From: Rhizoctonia solani
Taxonomy: Eukaryota > Basidiomycota > Agaricomycetes > Cantharellales > Ceratobasidiaceae
DNA: 64,000 bases
Direction: 5' to 3'
NCBI RefSeq assembly: GCF_016906535.1
Contig: NC_057379.1
Span: forward strand, 992,001 to 1,056,000
The position numbers and the translations under genes are program-made. Below are positions 1-10,313 of this stretch, in pieces. A model generated the notes under the pieces. That model was given only the letters and a program-made list of their open reading frames with translations. It did not search any database and was not told the origin of the DNA. Position 1 is the first letter of the stretch, and every line of letters starts with the position of its first letter.

Positions 1-1338
1 GTGATTTGCAGTTGAACCGTCCGGCGGACCGTCCGTTCCCGAGTGAGATGGCAGAAAGGGAACACCTCAATAGGATCAGGACTTGGCTGATATGCCACAA
101 CCTCGAGTAAGCACCATTCCTTTATCTCGCCGGCCAACCCGACTGGGTGGCTAAAGTCAATCGTGGAACAGTGTGTCCGCCGCAGCCAAACTCGGCAAGC
201 AGACTTCGATGCAAGAAGACCCTGTAATTCTGGGCTCGAAGACGTGGTGGAAGTCCTCGAAGTACAATATGAATTTTGATATTCATTTATGTGGTGCGTC
301 TTTCTGACACTTAGTGCACAAATGTCAAATTGCTCAGGTATACAAATTCCAGCCTTCACTCAAATTTGCATAATTTTCCGCAAGTACTTTACTCTACTCG
401 GTGCCGATTCGAGTTCAATTTACAACCTGAACAATGTATGTTCACCGTTGTACAACTTTTTCACATGGGCTGACTTGTCTCCTCAGCACGTTGACGTTGG
501 CTTGCTTGCGGATGGGTTTACGAAAGAAATAGAAGACTTCCAATCAGAGTTTGAAAGGTTTGTCGGTTGATCATTGGTGGTGTCTGAGACTGACGTCAAT
601 TTAGCATTTTCGCCGAACATTCTGATCATGATGATCCCGCATGCAGGTATCGTGCGCATGTCAAATAGTAAGTTCTTTCATCCACGCATACAATATGGTT
701 GGTATTGAGCTATACCCTTTTCCAGCACTGCCCACTACTTCCGCCTCGTGATTTACTCGATCTGCCACGGACGTAGTAGGGATGCAGACAAGAGAATGAT
801 TTTGCAACGAGTGGGTCCAATGATTCAAGCATATCCTCTCAGTAACTAACATGAAAGTAGTGCTTGGATGCGTCATCTCGGCTGGTCAGGGCGTTGAGCG
901 AGCACCACGCCAACTCAATCTATTTCAAGTATAGCGCTGAAGGCTGGTTCACCTTCGGCGCATTTGCTGCCGCCTTCATAGTCAAGGTACGCAGATTGCC
1001 GGTTTGCTAAATTAACGCACTCCTAACTCTCACTGGATTAGGTTTTGTGCCCAACGTTTGCGCCGGTGATCGATCAGGCATACCGCCAGCACCTCAGAAG
1101 CGTTGTGATGGAGCTGATCAATGCATACGAATCCAAACAAGTATCGATTGATGAACGGCATTCACCCAGCATCTACGCTCGTTTCTTGACCCGACTCCTG
1201 GTTCGTGCAGATGAGTTGAACGGGACCACCCCGGCGGTTCTTGTACCTCCAGGTTCGAGCGCATCACCCCAGATCAAGGTCGATTCGGAGGAGATGGAAA
1301 GACTCTTTGGTATCCCTTCTTTGCATAATTTGGGCTAA
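1..1338 (+). CDS. Fungal transcription-factor-like protein, C-terminal part (5' end outside window)
   Basis: Only the 3' exons are present; the reading frame is already open at base 1. The first exon contains RIRTWLICHNL, the same block as RTWIICHNL in the zinc-cluster gene at 10.3-12.7 kb, so this is a paralogue of that family's regulatory (middle homology) region. Splicing by eye joins exons at about 1-107, 186-289, 345-435, 486-557 and onward, with introns of about 45-65 nt. The last exons encode YSAEGWFTFGAFAAAFIVK and then a helical C-terminus ending at TAA 1336-1338. The DNA-binding cluster, if present, lies outside the window. It probably acts in the nucleus as a sequence-specific regulator; the target is unknown. 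Upstream exon borders between 650 and 960 are uncertain. Confidence 0.7.
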
Positions 1339-1424
1339 ATAAACATTGGTACTTGGACTTGAATCAAAAATTCTCATGAGTAGACTTTCTCAAAATTTGC
1401 CTTGTTCGTTCCACGCTTTGATAC

Positions 1425-1482
1425 CATTTTTGTAATTTTGTAATTTTGTAATGCTGTAATTTCTAATTTCTAATTTCTCGCT
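1425..1482. repeat. AT-rich short tandem repeats
   Basis: Consecutive copies of TTGTAATT followed by TTTCTAA units lie just downstream of the stop at 1338, between two convergent genes. This is simple low-complexity sequence, probably in the 3' untranslated or terminator region. Confidence 0.6.
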
Positions 1483-1593
1483 GAGATGTTGCTTTTTGGT
1501 TAATTTCATCTGTATTATTGTTGAATGACACTCTACGTTTGCCCCCAAGTAATCACGTTAGACTATGGATTCGTTCTACTCTATGTGTAACGT

Positions 1594-2936
1594 CTACATA
1601 TCCTTCAACACTTGTTCCAGACGCTCAAGCACAGCAGTAACCTCCTCGTCACTCCCCACCGTAATACGCAAGCACCCTTTACACCCATATTCATTTCCCC
1701 TGAATCTGACGACTACACCCAAATCTTCGGCCAGACGCTTGTATACACCATTACTTCTCACATTGTCCGGCTCTGTCGAGCCCCGAGACAAGATGGGAAC
1801 AATGACGAAGTTTGCGTGATTTCCGCCAATGACAGATCCCACCCCAAGAGGAGAGAGTTTTTCCAACCCCTTGATTAGTCGGTCACGGTTTGAATTAAGC
1901 ACATGGATCTTTTCGGTCATGATCGCAATGCCGTCCGGTGATAGAGCAGCGAGAGCTAGACTCGCAGAGGGAGTAGAGATGTTATAAGGCGCCTTTGTAT
2001 TGGTAAGAATTTGAACCAACGGGGGCTGAGCTATCGCAACGCCCAACCTAGACAAAAGAATGGTCCCGACCAAGATTATGGCTATGCGCTATTAAATGTC
2101 CGTATATAACTTACCGAATAGCGGCCAGCCCAAAACTTTTGCTGAGAGTTTGCATAACGCAAACATTGGCGTATTCCGAAACCAACGATACCGCACTGTC
2201 TTCTGGCTTTGCAAAGTCAATATATGCTTCATCGACAATTACTATTCCCTTGAAGTTCGTATCCTCCAGAAGGGCCTTTATGTCGCTGAGGGGGATAAGG
2301 GTGCCTGTCGGATTCCCTGGGGAGCAAACAAATACAAGCTTGATACTGGGGTCTGATGCTACGGCTTTTTTAATCTGCATAGATGATCATATGGTAATTG
2401 GATCTCTTCTAATAATACCGATGACATACCCCATCCATGTCTAGTTGAAATTCGCCCTTCTCGACCAGCAGAGGGACCTTAACTATACTAACATCATTAA
2501 CTTGAGCGGTCACACCATACATGCCATAGGTTGGCGGTGTAATGAGAATCTTGTCGTGCTCCGGGCGACAACAGACGCGCATAAGCAAGTCGATAACTTC
2601 GTCAGAGCCCACACCCAAGAAGACGTTATCTGTGCCTTTAATGTTTCGGAGCCCAGCAATCCTAGATTTGATTTCCTTCTGAGCAGGGTCGGGATAACGA
2701 TGGAGATCTAAAGAGAGATGACTAGAAGTAGCAGGGTCCTGATTGAATGTAGCTTTAAGGGGTATAGAGTGCCCCAGAGCATTTTCATTGGCGTCAAGTA
2801 GTATGCCAGATTGGTAGTCGTCTCGGGCGCATCTATATGGGTGTAAGGCAAGAATATTTGGCCGGATTACTTTTTCAATGTCAAAATGAACTGGATATAT
2901 AGAAGAGTCGGATTCAGCCAGTCCAAGTATCGCCAT
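1594..2936 (-). CDS. HIS5: Histidinol-phosphate aminotransferase
   Basis: PLP-dependent class II aminotransferase that converts imidazole acetol phosphate plus glutamate to histidinol phosphate in histidine synthesis. Three exons, 2936-2430, 2374-2115 and 2047-1594, splice to a clean frame of 406 aa, close to the usual fungal length. Visible family features, in order: LHPYRCARDDY near residue 30, LLDANENALG, HRYPDP, VGSDEVIDLLMR (cofactor phosphate site), PTYGMYG, CSPGNPTG, the VDEAYIDFA aspartate-tyrosine pair, and the Schiff-base lysine in QTLSKSFGLA. The C-terminus has VVVRFRGNEYGCKGCLRIT, containing the substrate-binding arginine region. Both introns are GT-AG, at 2375-2429 and 2048-2114. 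It is transcribed divergently from the HAL3-like gene and is probably co-exposed to the same short intergenic promoter region. Confidence 0.95.
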
Positions 2937-3109
2937 GTCTACTGAGTAAGCTTTGAGTGAGTGTCGTGGTCGAGAACTAGAATATTTGTGACTCGGAAAC
3001 GAGGTCGGCCGATCTTATCTTATCTACACTCGGAGGGTGAACACCTCTCCTCGCTCCCTCCCCGATTGCTGACATCATAGACTCGACCATCATCTAGATC
3101 CTCAAAATA
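2937..3109. promoter_or_regulatory. Shared intergenic promoter region (HIS5 / HAL3-DUF3605)
   Basis: Only 173 bp separate the two divergent start codons, so both promoters must lie here or overlap the 5' ends. The segment holds the pyrimidine-rich stretch CACCTCTCCTCGCTCCCTCC near 3042-3061. No recognisable TGACTC-type Gcn4 site was seen. The assignment rests on gene orientation alone. Confidence 0.5.
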
Positions 3110-5019
3110 ATGAAATTCATAGCGGCGGAAGAGCGCAAAGAAAACTACCTTCATGTTCTTTTAATTGCCACGGGAAGTGTTGCAGCAATTAAGGTACCAT
3201 TAATGGCTCAAAAACTGTTAACGGTAAGAATGTCCTCCTTGCGCAACGATCAATACTGGATGCTGCTACATATAGTACGACAGAGTCAAGGTTGAGGTTG
3301 TAGCCACAGAAGCTGCCATAAATTTTATCCATATGGACGAAATTCAAGCTGCTGGGAGTAGAGTGTGGACTGATTCCGGAGACTGGACGGTAAGCGTCGA
3401 TTTATAATCCAAACACTCGGACTTCATCTCTCTGCTGTAGACCTGGAAGAAGGCTGGAGACCCCATCTTACATATTGAGGTATGTTATTTGGGAGCGTTA
3501 CCCTGTATCCCATTCAAGAAAGCAGTTGCGCCGATGGGCAGATGTAGTACTAGTTGCGCCATGCTCTGCAAACACTCTAGCCAAGATCGCTTCTGGTCTG
3601 TGCGATAATCTTGCGGTATGTCTTTGTATCTAGTCTTCGTGTATTCTCTAACTGTTATCAGACCTCCATACTCAGGGCACTAGCACCGAGTACTCCGACT
3701 TTTATCTTTCCAGCAATGAATACGCATATGTACGAGCACCCTTTGACCACCCGGCACCTGAATATAGTCAGTGATGTAATCGGCTATACTGTTATTGGCC
3801 CAATCGGCAAGGCATTGGCATGTGGTGATATTGGTGCGTATACTAGCCTGGGATAATTTAGCTACTTTTCACACGAGAATAACATCTGCAGGAATGGGAG
3901 CCATGACCGAGTGGTCTGATATTGTCCAATTAGTCGTATCTCGCTGGTCACTTGTGCCTAAACAATCTACGTCTGAAAGTTCGAGAACATTTATCCCAGC
4001 AATTGTAGTTGAGGCTTCTACACAAACGCAAAAGCAGGCCGATCTGAGCGCTGGCATTCCATCCTTGGAAGAGATTGCACGCGACTATCCTCCGATGTTT
4101 ACATGGGATCAAGTCAAAGACCAAGTCGATTCTGGGTACTTTCCCTTTTGCTCCATCTGACAAAGAAGCAAGTTCTGAAGTGCCTTTCAGGGATTTAGCT
4201 GCGCTTAAAAGACATCCTGCGTTACAGCAACGTTACGATAAATGGATTCAGCAGGTGAAGATGATCCACGGATCAGTCGGCAAGTTTGAGATTTACACAT
4301 TTAATTATGATTTCTCTAATGCCTATATGTGCTATTAGTGAATTACCTTGTGAATATACGGCTCGAATGGGGTCCAACGGCTTCTAGACCTGCATCCCCA
4401 GGCTCCCATACCGAACCAACATATGCAGATAATGGATCTGCTTTGGGTCAATCGGAAACCGTATCAGTCAGACCACTAACGCCATCCGCGAATAATGGCA
4501 AAAGATGGTTTACCGCTGACATCGCGGAGCCATTGGTCAAGATATTGCCAAATGACTGGCCATATTCAGGTATATAAGGGGCTCCAATTTGGGTTCTACA
4601 GAGGGCTGACCCATGTAACTATTCTAGTGCCACCTGAAATCCGGCATTATGTGGTTTGGTCTCGCTTGCCGATCACACATCCTGGAATCGTGCCTGCTCA
4701 GATTTGGGACAGAATAGTGCAAGATGGCTTGTGGGGGTTTTCAGGATCAACGTATAAGCCCAAGGGCTCAGGGGATGAATCAACCGACCAACTAGTTCGC
4801 CAGGCTGGCGCGGAAGTGCGGACTTATGTAGAAGACAAGTGGCCAGCTGTGGAATACGAAATAGCCTGGTTCGTCAACCCTCCGGTACGTATTTCTATTG
4901 CCTTAATACATGGATAAAAATGGGATTGAGGTATATTCTCCTAAAGCGACTGCAAAGTATTCCAGGCCTTGCACACCTTCATGTGTTTGCAAGAAAAAAG
5001 AGCGATTAAAATACACTGA
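3110..5019 (+). CDS. HAL3/phosphopantothenoylcysteine decarboxylase fused to DUF3605 domain
   Basis: Ten exons splice to an uninterrupted 467-aa frame: 3110-3223, 3276-3389, 3441-3479, 3526-3615, 3662-3833, 3892-4135, 4191-4279, 4339-4569, 4628-4884 and 4966-5019. Residues about 1-190 are a flavoprotein of the HAL3/PPCDC family: GSVAAIK, the catalytic His in LHIELRRWAD, APCSANTLAKIASGL, PAMNTHMY with the catalytic Asn, and ALACGDIGMGAMTEW with the reactive Cys. The expected reaction is decarboxylation of 4'-phosphopantothenoylcysteine in CoA synthesis. Residues about 220-467 are a DUF3605 (GlcNAc-induced-protein-like) domain: RYDKWIQQVKMIHGS, NYLVNIRLEWG, ILPNDWPYS, HYVVWSRLPI and WFVNPPALHTF. 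The exon ending the decarboxylase also begins DUF3605 with no stop between. Intron 4280-4338 has a GC donor (GCAAGT). Decarboxylase activity is inferred from conserved residues; the DUF3605 role is unknown. Confidence 0.88.
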
Positions 5020-5059
5020 GATTGACATATCCATTACTCCTGCGCCACCATCCAACCCA

Positions 5060-7890
5060 TCATGATCGCTTGGCCTCTGAAGCAGCTCTCTGCTTCTTCC
5101 TCTCCTCCGCGGCGTCGTATAAGAAGACCTCTTGTGGCTTTGAGTTTCGATCGTCGTCATCGCCATCATTTCCATTATCCAGATTAAGTAGGCTTCCGTG
5201 TTCCGGCCATTCGTCTTTATAAGTTCAGTGTTAGATGTAATTCTATATAGTCATTCTAAATCAATCCTTACCTTCCTCCTCTGGCCCCGGCTCGGCTCTA
5301 CGTTTTCCCATGGCCTTTTCACTAGGAAGTGTCGGTGGGATCTCGCTTTCCTGTGAAGATTCATCGGTGCTGTGGTCACGAAAGTCTGATCCCAAGTTGG
5401 GTGACGGTGTTCGGTTTCGGGATAAAGGTCGTGGACCGTGGGGCGCAGGAGGCGGCGGGGCTAGAGAGTTAACATGCGGTGATGACGGAGTAGGCTGAGG
5501 GAGTGGACGTCGTGCGTGGCTCGGAGGCAGAACTTGAGCAGGTGCAGGTGCAGGTGTGTGTGTTTGTGATCGAGATGCCCCGTGGTTGTCTGATGGAATC
5601 ATGTAGACTTCACCCCCGTCTAGTTGCTGGTATTTCTGTGACCTGACATTAGATTTTCCTTCCTTCCTGGTATATTCGTACTCACACTTCGGTCCAGTCG
5701 AAGCTCAACTTTGCTCCGTGCTCGTACCTCGGCCTCTTCACGCTCGCTGATGGCTATTCGTTCGAGGTCGTCATATGTCTTGAAAACGTCGTTTAGCTCC
5801 CCATGGGCCATAACAAGAGCCTGTAATAGCTGCTCCTCTGCTGTAGGATCGATCTCCCCTGACCCATTCACAGAAGTCTGCTCTGCCCGTGCGCGATCAG
5901 CAATCGCTGTCGCCCAGTCAATTTGTGCACCAATGATCTCTTGTGATTTCATGCACTTCTCTCGGAACTCCTGTATAGCTTTCCATGTCAGTTGACCACG
6001 GCCCAATACATATCTTCACATTCCAACCTTTATTACTGTGTTTGTCGCGATGCTATCAGGAGTCGCGTATACAAGTGAGTCGGCCAGTATTCGACAGTTG
6101 TCTCGAGCAATCTCGCATTCCTCAAACAGACGTCGCATATCCTCCTCAGGGCTAATCACACCATAGGTCGATTGCGTGTTACGGTTCCTGTCTCGCCTTT
6201 GGTCTCTCTCCCCGTCGTGCGCACTTCTTCTTTCAGCAGGATGCGCGGGTTCCAGCTCTACCTTGGCTAATCCCTCTGTAACACCAGCTATATTCGCTTG
6301 GATGTCGGGCTGAACGAGTTCATTCGGCGCAAGCTGCCGTAATGATGATGGAGGTCGATGTGGAGTGGGGTTCAAAATAGGGTCATCCGCGGGAATCTCG
6401 AGCCCTTCAACTGGGTGGGTCAGCTTCAGTTGGAGCCGGAGTTTCTTCCATGTCGCCTGGTAGGGCTTGAGGTTTCTATGGATAAATCATGTAGGGGGGG
6501 GGGGATTAACACAAAGACATGCTTACTTGGATTCCCTCAGCAAATAAACCGAGGTCCCAATCACCTCAACCAGTCGATCTCGAACTACTGGCGATGTTGC
6601 CGGGCTGAGGGCAATCTCCTCGATCTTCCCCAGGAACTTGCGGCTCGTCGTATGCCCAACAAAGTATTGGCCGCAGTTTCGCATCAAGATAGCCCATAGC
6701 TAAATCATTGATCAGTCGACAAAGTCCGACGGGCAACGCAATGATCATACTCTGGCGGCTGACAGTTGTACGGCGGGACGTCCGAATCTAAGCGTTTACG
6801 TATCAGCGATCTACCAGCGAACATCAAACATTGGCAATCCCACTGAATATCCTTTCGCAGCGCTTTAGACGCCTCTTTGGCCTCTGAATCGTTTAGATTG
6901 ACCCTATCGCATATCTCCATTACAACAGACCAATCTTCTACACTGGTGCTAGTAGTATAGCCTGTGTGAGTTGAGCATGTGGATGAGTTGGAATTATCAC
7001 AAACAAACGAACGAACCGATTAAACGAGACATCTCCCATTGGGTTCGATCATTTGGGTTATCAATGCCACGATGGCGAGCATGCTCTCTTTCTCGCTCTC
7101 TCTCCTTTTCGTTTTCTCTCTCGCGCGAGATACCAAAAAGGCTTCTGAACCCATGTCGCTGCTCCTGTGAAGCACGGTTCGAATGAGACCCATCGTCGAA
7201 AAATGACTCGTACGAACCTTCTCCGGAGCATGAGTTGAATGTATCGACTCTATCTCCTCCGTAGATGCTCGAGGTTCATGGGTTCCAAACATACTCCCCA
7301 ACATTCCGCTCCCACGATTACGCTTGCGCAGCACGGTGTTCTCTCGGTCCTCTTTGGCATGTAACTGAGCTGCATCAAGATGGCCTATCGCCTCACGAGG
7401 GGTTTGGGGAACATGGATACTCGCAGCGTCGTGAGGCCGGTCCCTAGTTACTTGTACAGCGTTCTGTGTTAGATCAAGTCCAATCTTATAATTGGGATTG
7501 GCTGCGGTAACCGCGACTGGTGGACCGGCTCCGTGAGGAATACTGCCAGTACTGGAGGTACGGGATGTAGGGTCAATAAGTGGCGGTGGAGGTCGATAAT
7601 CGTCGGGTGCAGCTTGAACCACGCGTGGTTGAGGACTTATTAGGCGAATCGATCCATTCTCCAGAGATGGACGGTGAATTGGATCTGGGGACATAGCTCC
7701 AGGACTGACGACTATCCAAGATTCCCGAGCGACGGCCTTTTCTACAACATTAGGATGTTTCGTAGGAGGCGCTTGGTGGCGGTATTCCTCAGGCATGAAA
7801 GCTGCGCGCCTATTAGCACAGGCGTCGTGGTGGGCGGAGTCTCGGAGTGTTTGTCCCCAGAGAGAGCACTGCCCTGTCTATTAGCGCCCA
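5060..7890 (-). CDS. VHS-GAT domain protein, LSB5-like endocytic adaptor
   Basis: Roughly 800 aa in about nine exons. After a long disordered N-terminus (SREs in the primary sequence are not evident; Pro/Ser/Arg-rich), a VHS domain begins near MLAIVALITQMIEPNG. It continues through VEDWSVVMEICDRVNLNDSE, ALRKDIQFGRPAVQLSAARL, LWAILMRNCGQYF and SPATSPVVRDRLVEVIG after four introns are removed. A GAT three-helix region follows (LFEECEIARDNCRILADSL; REKCMKSQEIIGAQ; EEQLLQALVMAHGELNDVF). The Pro-rich tail ends with an acidic then basic segment, stop 5060-5062. VHS-GAT proteins bind ubiquitin and sorting partners; yeast Lsb5, about 350 aa, works with actin and endocytosis factors. I chose the start at 7890 through a short first exon (MGANRQG) spliced at GTGCTC; the in-frame ATG at 7796 is the alternative. 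It is convergent with the HAL3 fusion, with 40 bp between stops. A damaged copy lies at 31.4-33.1 kb. Confidence 0.87.
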
Positions 7891-8054
7891 TCTTTGAAAC
7901 TTCTTAATCGGGGCTAATTGAAGAGCACGGCAACCGAATCAAATAAACGGGTGCCTTGAGCCGCGTTTCTTGGATACACGCACACATGTGTTGTTGAAAC
8001 CGTTCCATTACAAACTACCGAAATACGAGACAATATCTAATATTGGTAAATTAA

Positions 8055-9725
8055 TCATTGTGCTGCCCCCTTCAAAATGGCTGCATTGAATGCGTCAGCA
8101 ACGGCCTGGCCGGTCAACCCCGTAATGGCTGCCTTTGCTGCGGTACAATTATCAATCGCGGGTTTATTGGCGTTGCAAGAGTTGACGAAAGTGTCGCAAA
8201 TAGCGGTTGCAATAATCGCTGGGTTAAGAGCGGAGCCATGGTCGAAATCGGCCTTGTTGGCAGGCTGGAAACTGGACTCCGTTCTACCATCGAATCCAAC
8301 GCCGAACTCCATGGTCGGATTGGTACATGTGCCGAAGTTGGGGGTGGTAGCAAGGGCTTCAGTACCCGGGCCTCCGCCCGGAGCAGCAGGAATAGTTGCA
8401 AAGTTGGTCTGCGCGTTTCGCGTTAGGCGAATGTCATTCATACCCTTGATTGACGAAACTCACAGTGATGCCAAGAGCGGCATTGAAAGCATCGGCTTGA
8501 GCTCCCGTCTTAGCTGCCGCCGCACTTGCTGCAGTCTTTCCTTTCGCACATGCGTCGAGAGTGGCCTGTGGTGCTTTGCATTTGCTCGCGAGAATATCGC
8601 AGACCGCGCGGGTAACGATATCTATGTTCAATGCGGAAGGTTGATTAAACTCTTGCTTATTGATCGGCTTGTTAGAAAACTCGGCCGCCTTGCGTCCTTC
8701 AAATGCGGGGCCGAACTCAATAGTGGGGTCAGTGCAAGAGCCAAAATCGAGCGAGGACACAGGGCCTGTTGCCGAAGGAGCGGCCGCTGACGAAGTGGAA
8801 GTCGAAACCGCCTCGTTTGAGGAAGCCGCAGAGGTGGTTGTGGTAGCCTCGCTCGCAGTGGAAATTGCCGTTGAAGTGGTCGCGGCGCCCGTGCCAGTTA
8901 CTAGCGTTATTCACGTTAGATCGAGGATGAGTAATCAGAAAAGTCATTCAGCTCACCAGTTACAGTGACCGGATCGGTTGGACAAGGAGTGGATGCAGTA
9001 GCGCTCGCATCCACAGTCACGGTGACGGTAGATGCCGTTGGGCAGGTGCTGGCGGATGCCGTGGCCAAAGCGGTGGAAGATATCGTATCCGTAGCGGTAG
9101 CAGCAGCAGAGGTGGTTGTTGCCTCCAAAGTGGTGCTGACAGCCTCTGAAGCAGAAGCAGTCGAGGTGGTCGACGCTGTCGATTTGCCCACTTCTTTTCC
9201 GGTTTCGGCCCCAGAGGATGTCCCAGATGCAAAATTCGTACTTATTCCAAATGCCGAATTGCTAAGAGATAACCGGTTAGAGAAATACACATACACCGGA
9301 AGTTTGATTGGTACTTACAAGCTATCAGCGGCAGCACCTCCCGTAACCTTGGCTGCTGCAGCCTGACCTGACGCGCAAGCATCAAGCGTGGCCTGGGGTG
9401 CCTTACACTTGTCGTTCAGCTGTTGGCAAATGAATGACGTGATTACGCCAATGCCAAGGGCAGATCCGTCTATGCGCATATTGATTAATTGCTTGTTATC
9501 GCGCATATAACAGGCACGAAACCACTTACGATTATAAACATCATTATTCTTTGCCTGAAAAGAAGGGTCCTTGCGACCGTCAAGTCCCAATGCGAATATA
9601 ATATCAGGCGTCGCGTTGCAGCTTCCGAAATCTGTGACTGCATTTTGACGGCGATAAAGAGGTAGTGGGCGAGCCGACACAAACGTAGCGAAAGATAAAG
9701 TGGCCAGAGGATAAAAGCACAGCAT
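8055..9725 (-). CDS. Secreted protein with three cysteine-containing DFGSC repeats and Ser/Thr-rich linker
   Basis: The start at 9725 gives a 20-residue hydrophobic signal peptide (MLCFYPLATLSFATFVSA), followed by LYRRQ, a likely Kex2-type processing site. An upstream in-frame ATG at 9788 is possible. Splicing four introns gives three repeats of about 90 aa. Each has an FGSC/FGTC opening, an F(D/E)GR block, a histidine- or proline-led SALN/SALG block, then Cys-x2-CK-type cysteines, four Cys per repeat in all. Repeat 1 is at about 9650-9330, repeat 2 at 8745-8460 and repeat 3 at 8370-8058. Between repeats 1 and 2 lie about 150 residues made almost only of Ser, Thr, Ala and Val, probably O-glycosylated. 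I recognise this as a fungal secreted family without an established function. A cell-surface or host-facing role is inference. Confidence 0.85.
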
Positions 9726-10313
9726 GATGAATTTGTTGAATAAGAGAAGGAGCAGAAGTCTTGTGGCTAGTAAAGAGAGTGTGAGCACGGCTCAACAACA
9801 GGCAAACAAAAAATAAACGAAAGAGAAATGAGCACAGCTATCAAAATCAATGAGTGAATTAGTGAGGTTATGAAAGAGATTTGACCAATACCGACCTCAG
9901 CAACGAATCAAAGTGACCTTGTGGGGCAAGATAGAGAAATTTCGTGCAGGAACGGTGATATTTAGAGTCCTCGGTCAGAGCTTCCACACAAAGCCAAACT
10001 TGGTCGATGATCGTTCCCATGAGGTCGATGCGTGGAAGAAGCTCGATTCGTCGCTGTGTATCCTAACAACCAGGAGTAAGAACCTGGTTCAGATGGCAAC
10101 TTGCAGCATTTATGGAAACCAAACAGAGACAAGCATAATGAAGCAGTTTGTTCGTCTTCCAGTGCATTCCGTCAGAAAAACCAAGAAAATATTGTCATAT
10201 ATTGTAAATATAACATAGGTTGAAGCGGGCATACTTGGATATTGTATATATTAGCCAGTCAACATCAGAAGCATAAACCTAACACGACCTCGCGAAACAA
10301 AGGCATGCAGGGA
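9726..10313. other. Intergenic region, no gene seen
   Basis: This holds the upstream region of the secreted-protein gene and the downstream region of the zinc-cluster gene. No open frame here has coding character or family motifs. The sequence turns AT-rich around 10190-10260. Confidence 0.5.

Noticed and set aside
8077..8790. 237-aa plus-strand frame opposite the secreted protein
   Set aside because: Antisense shadow. The minus strand has a signal peptide, repeats and consistent introns.
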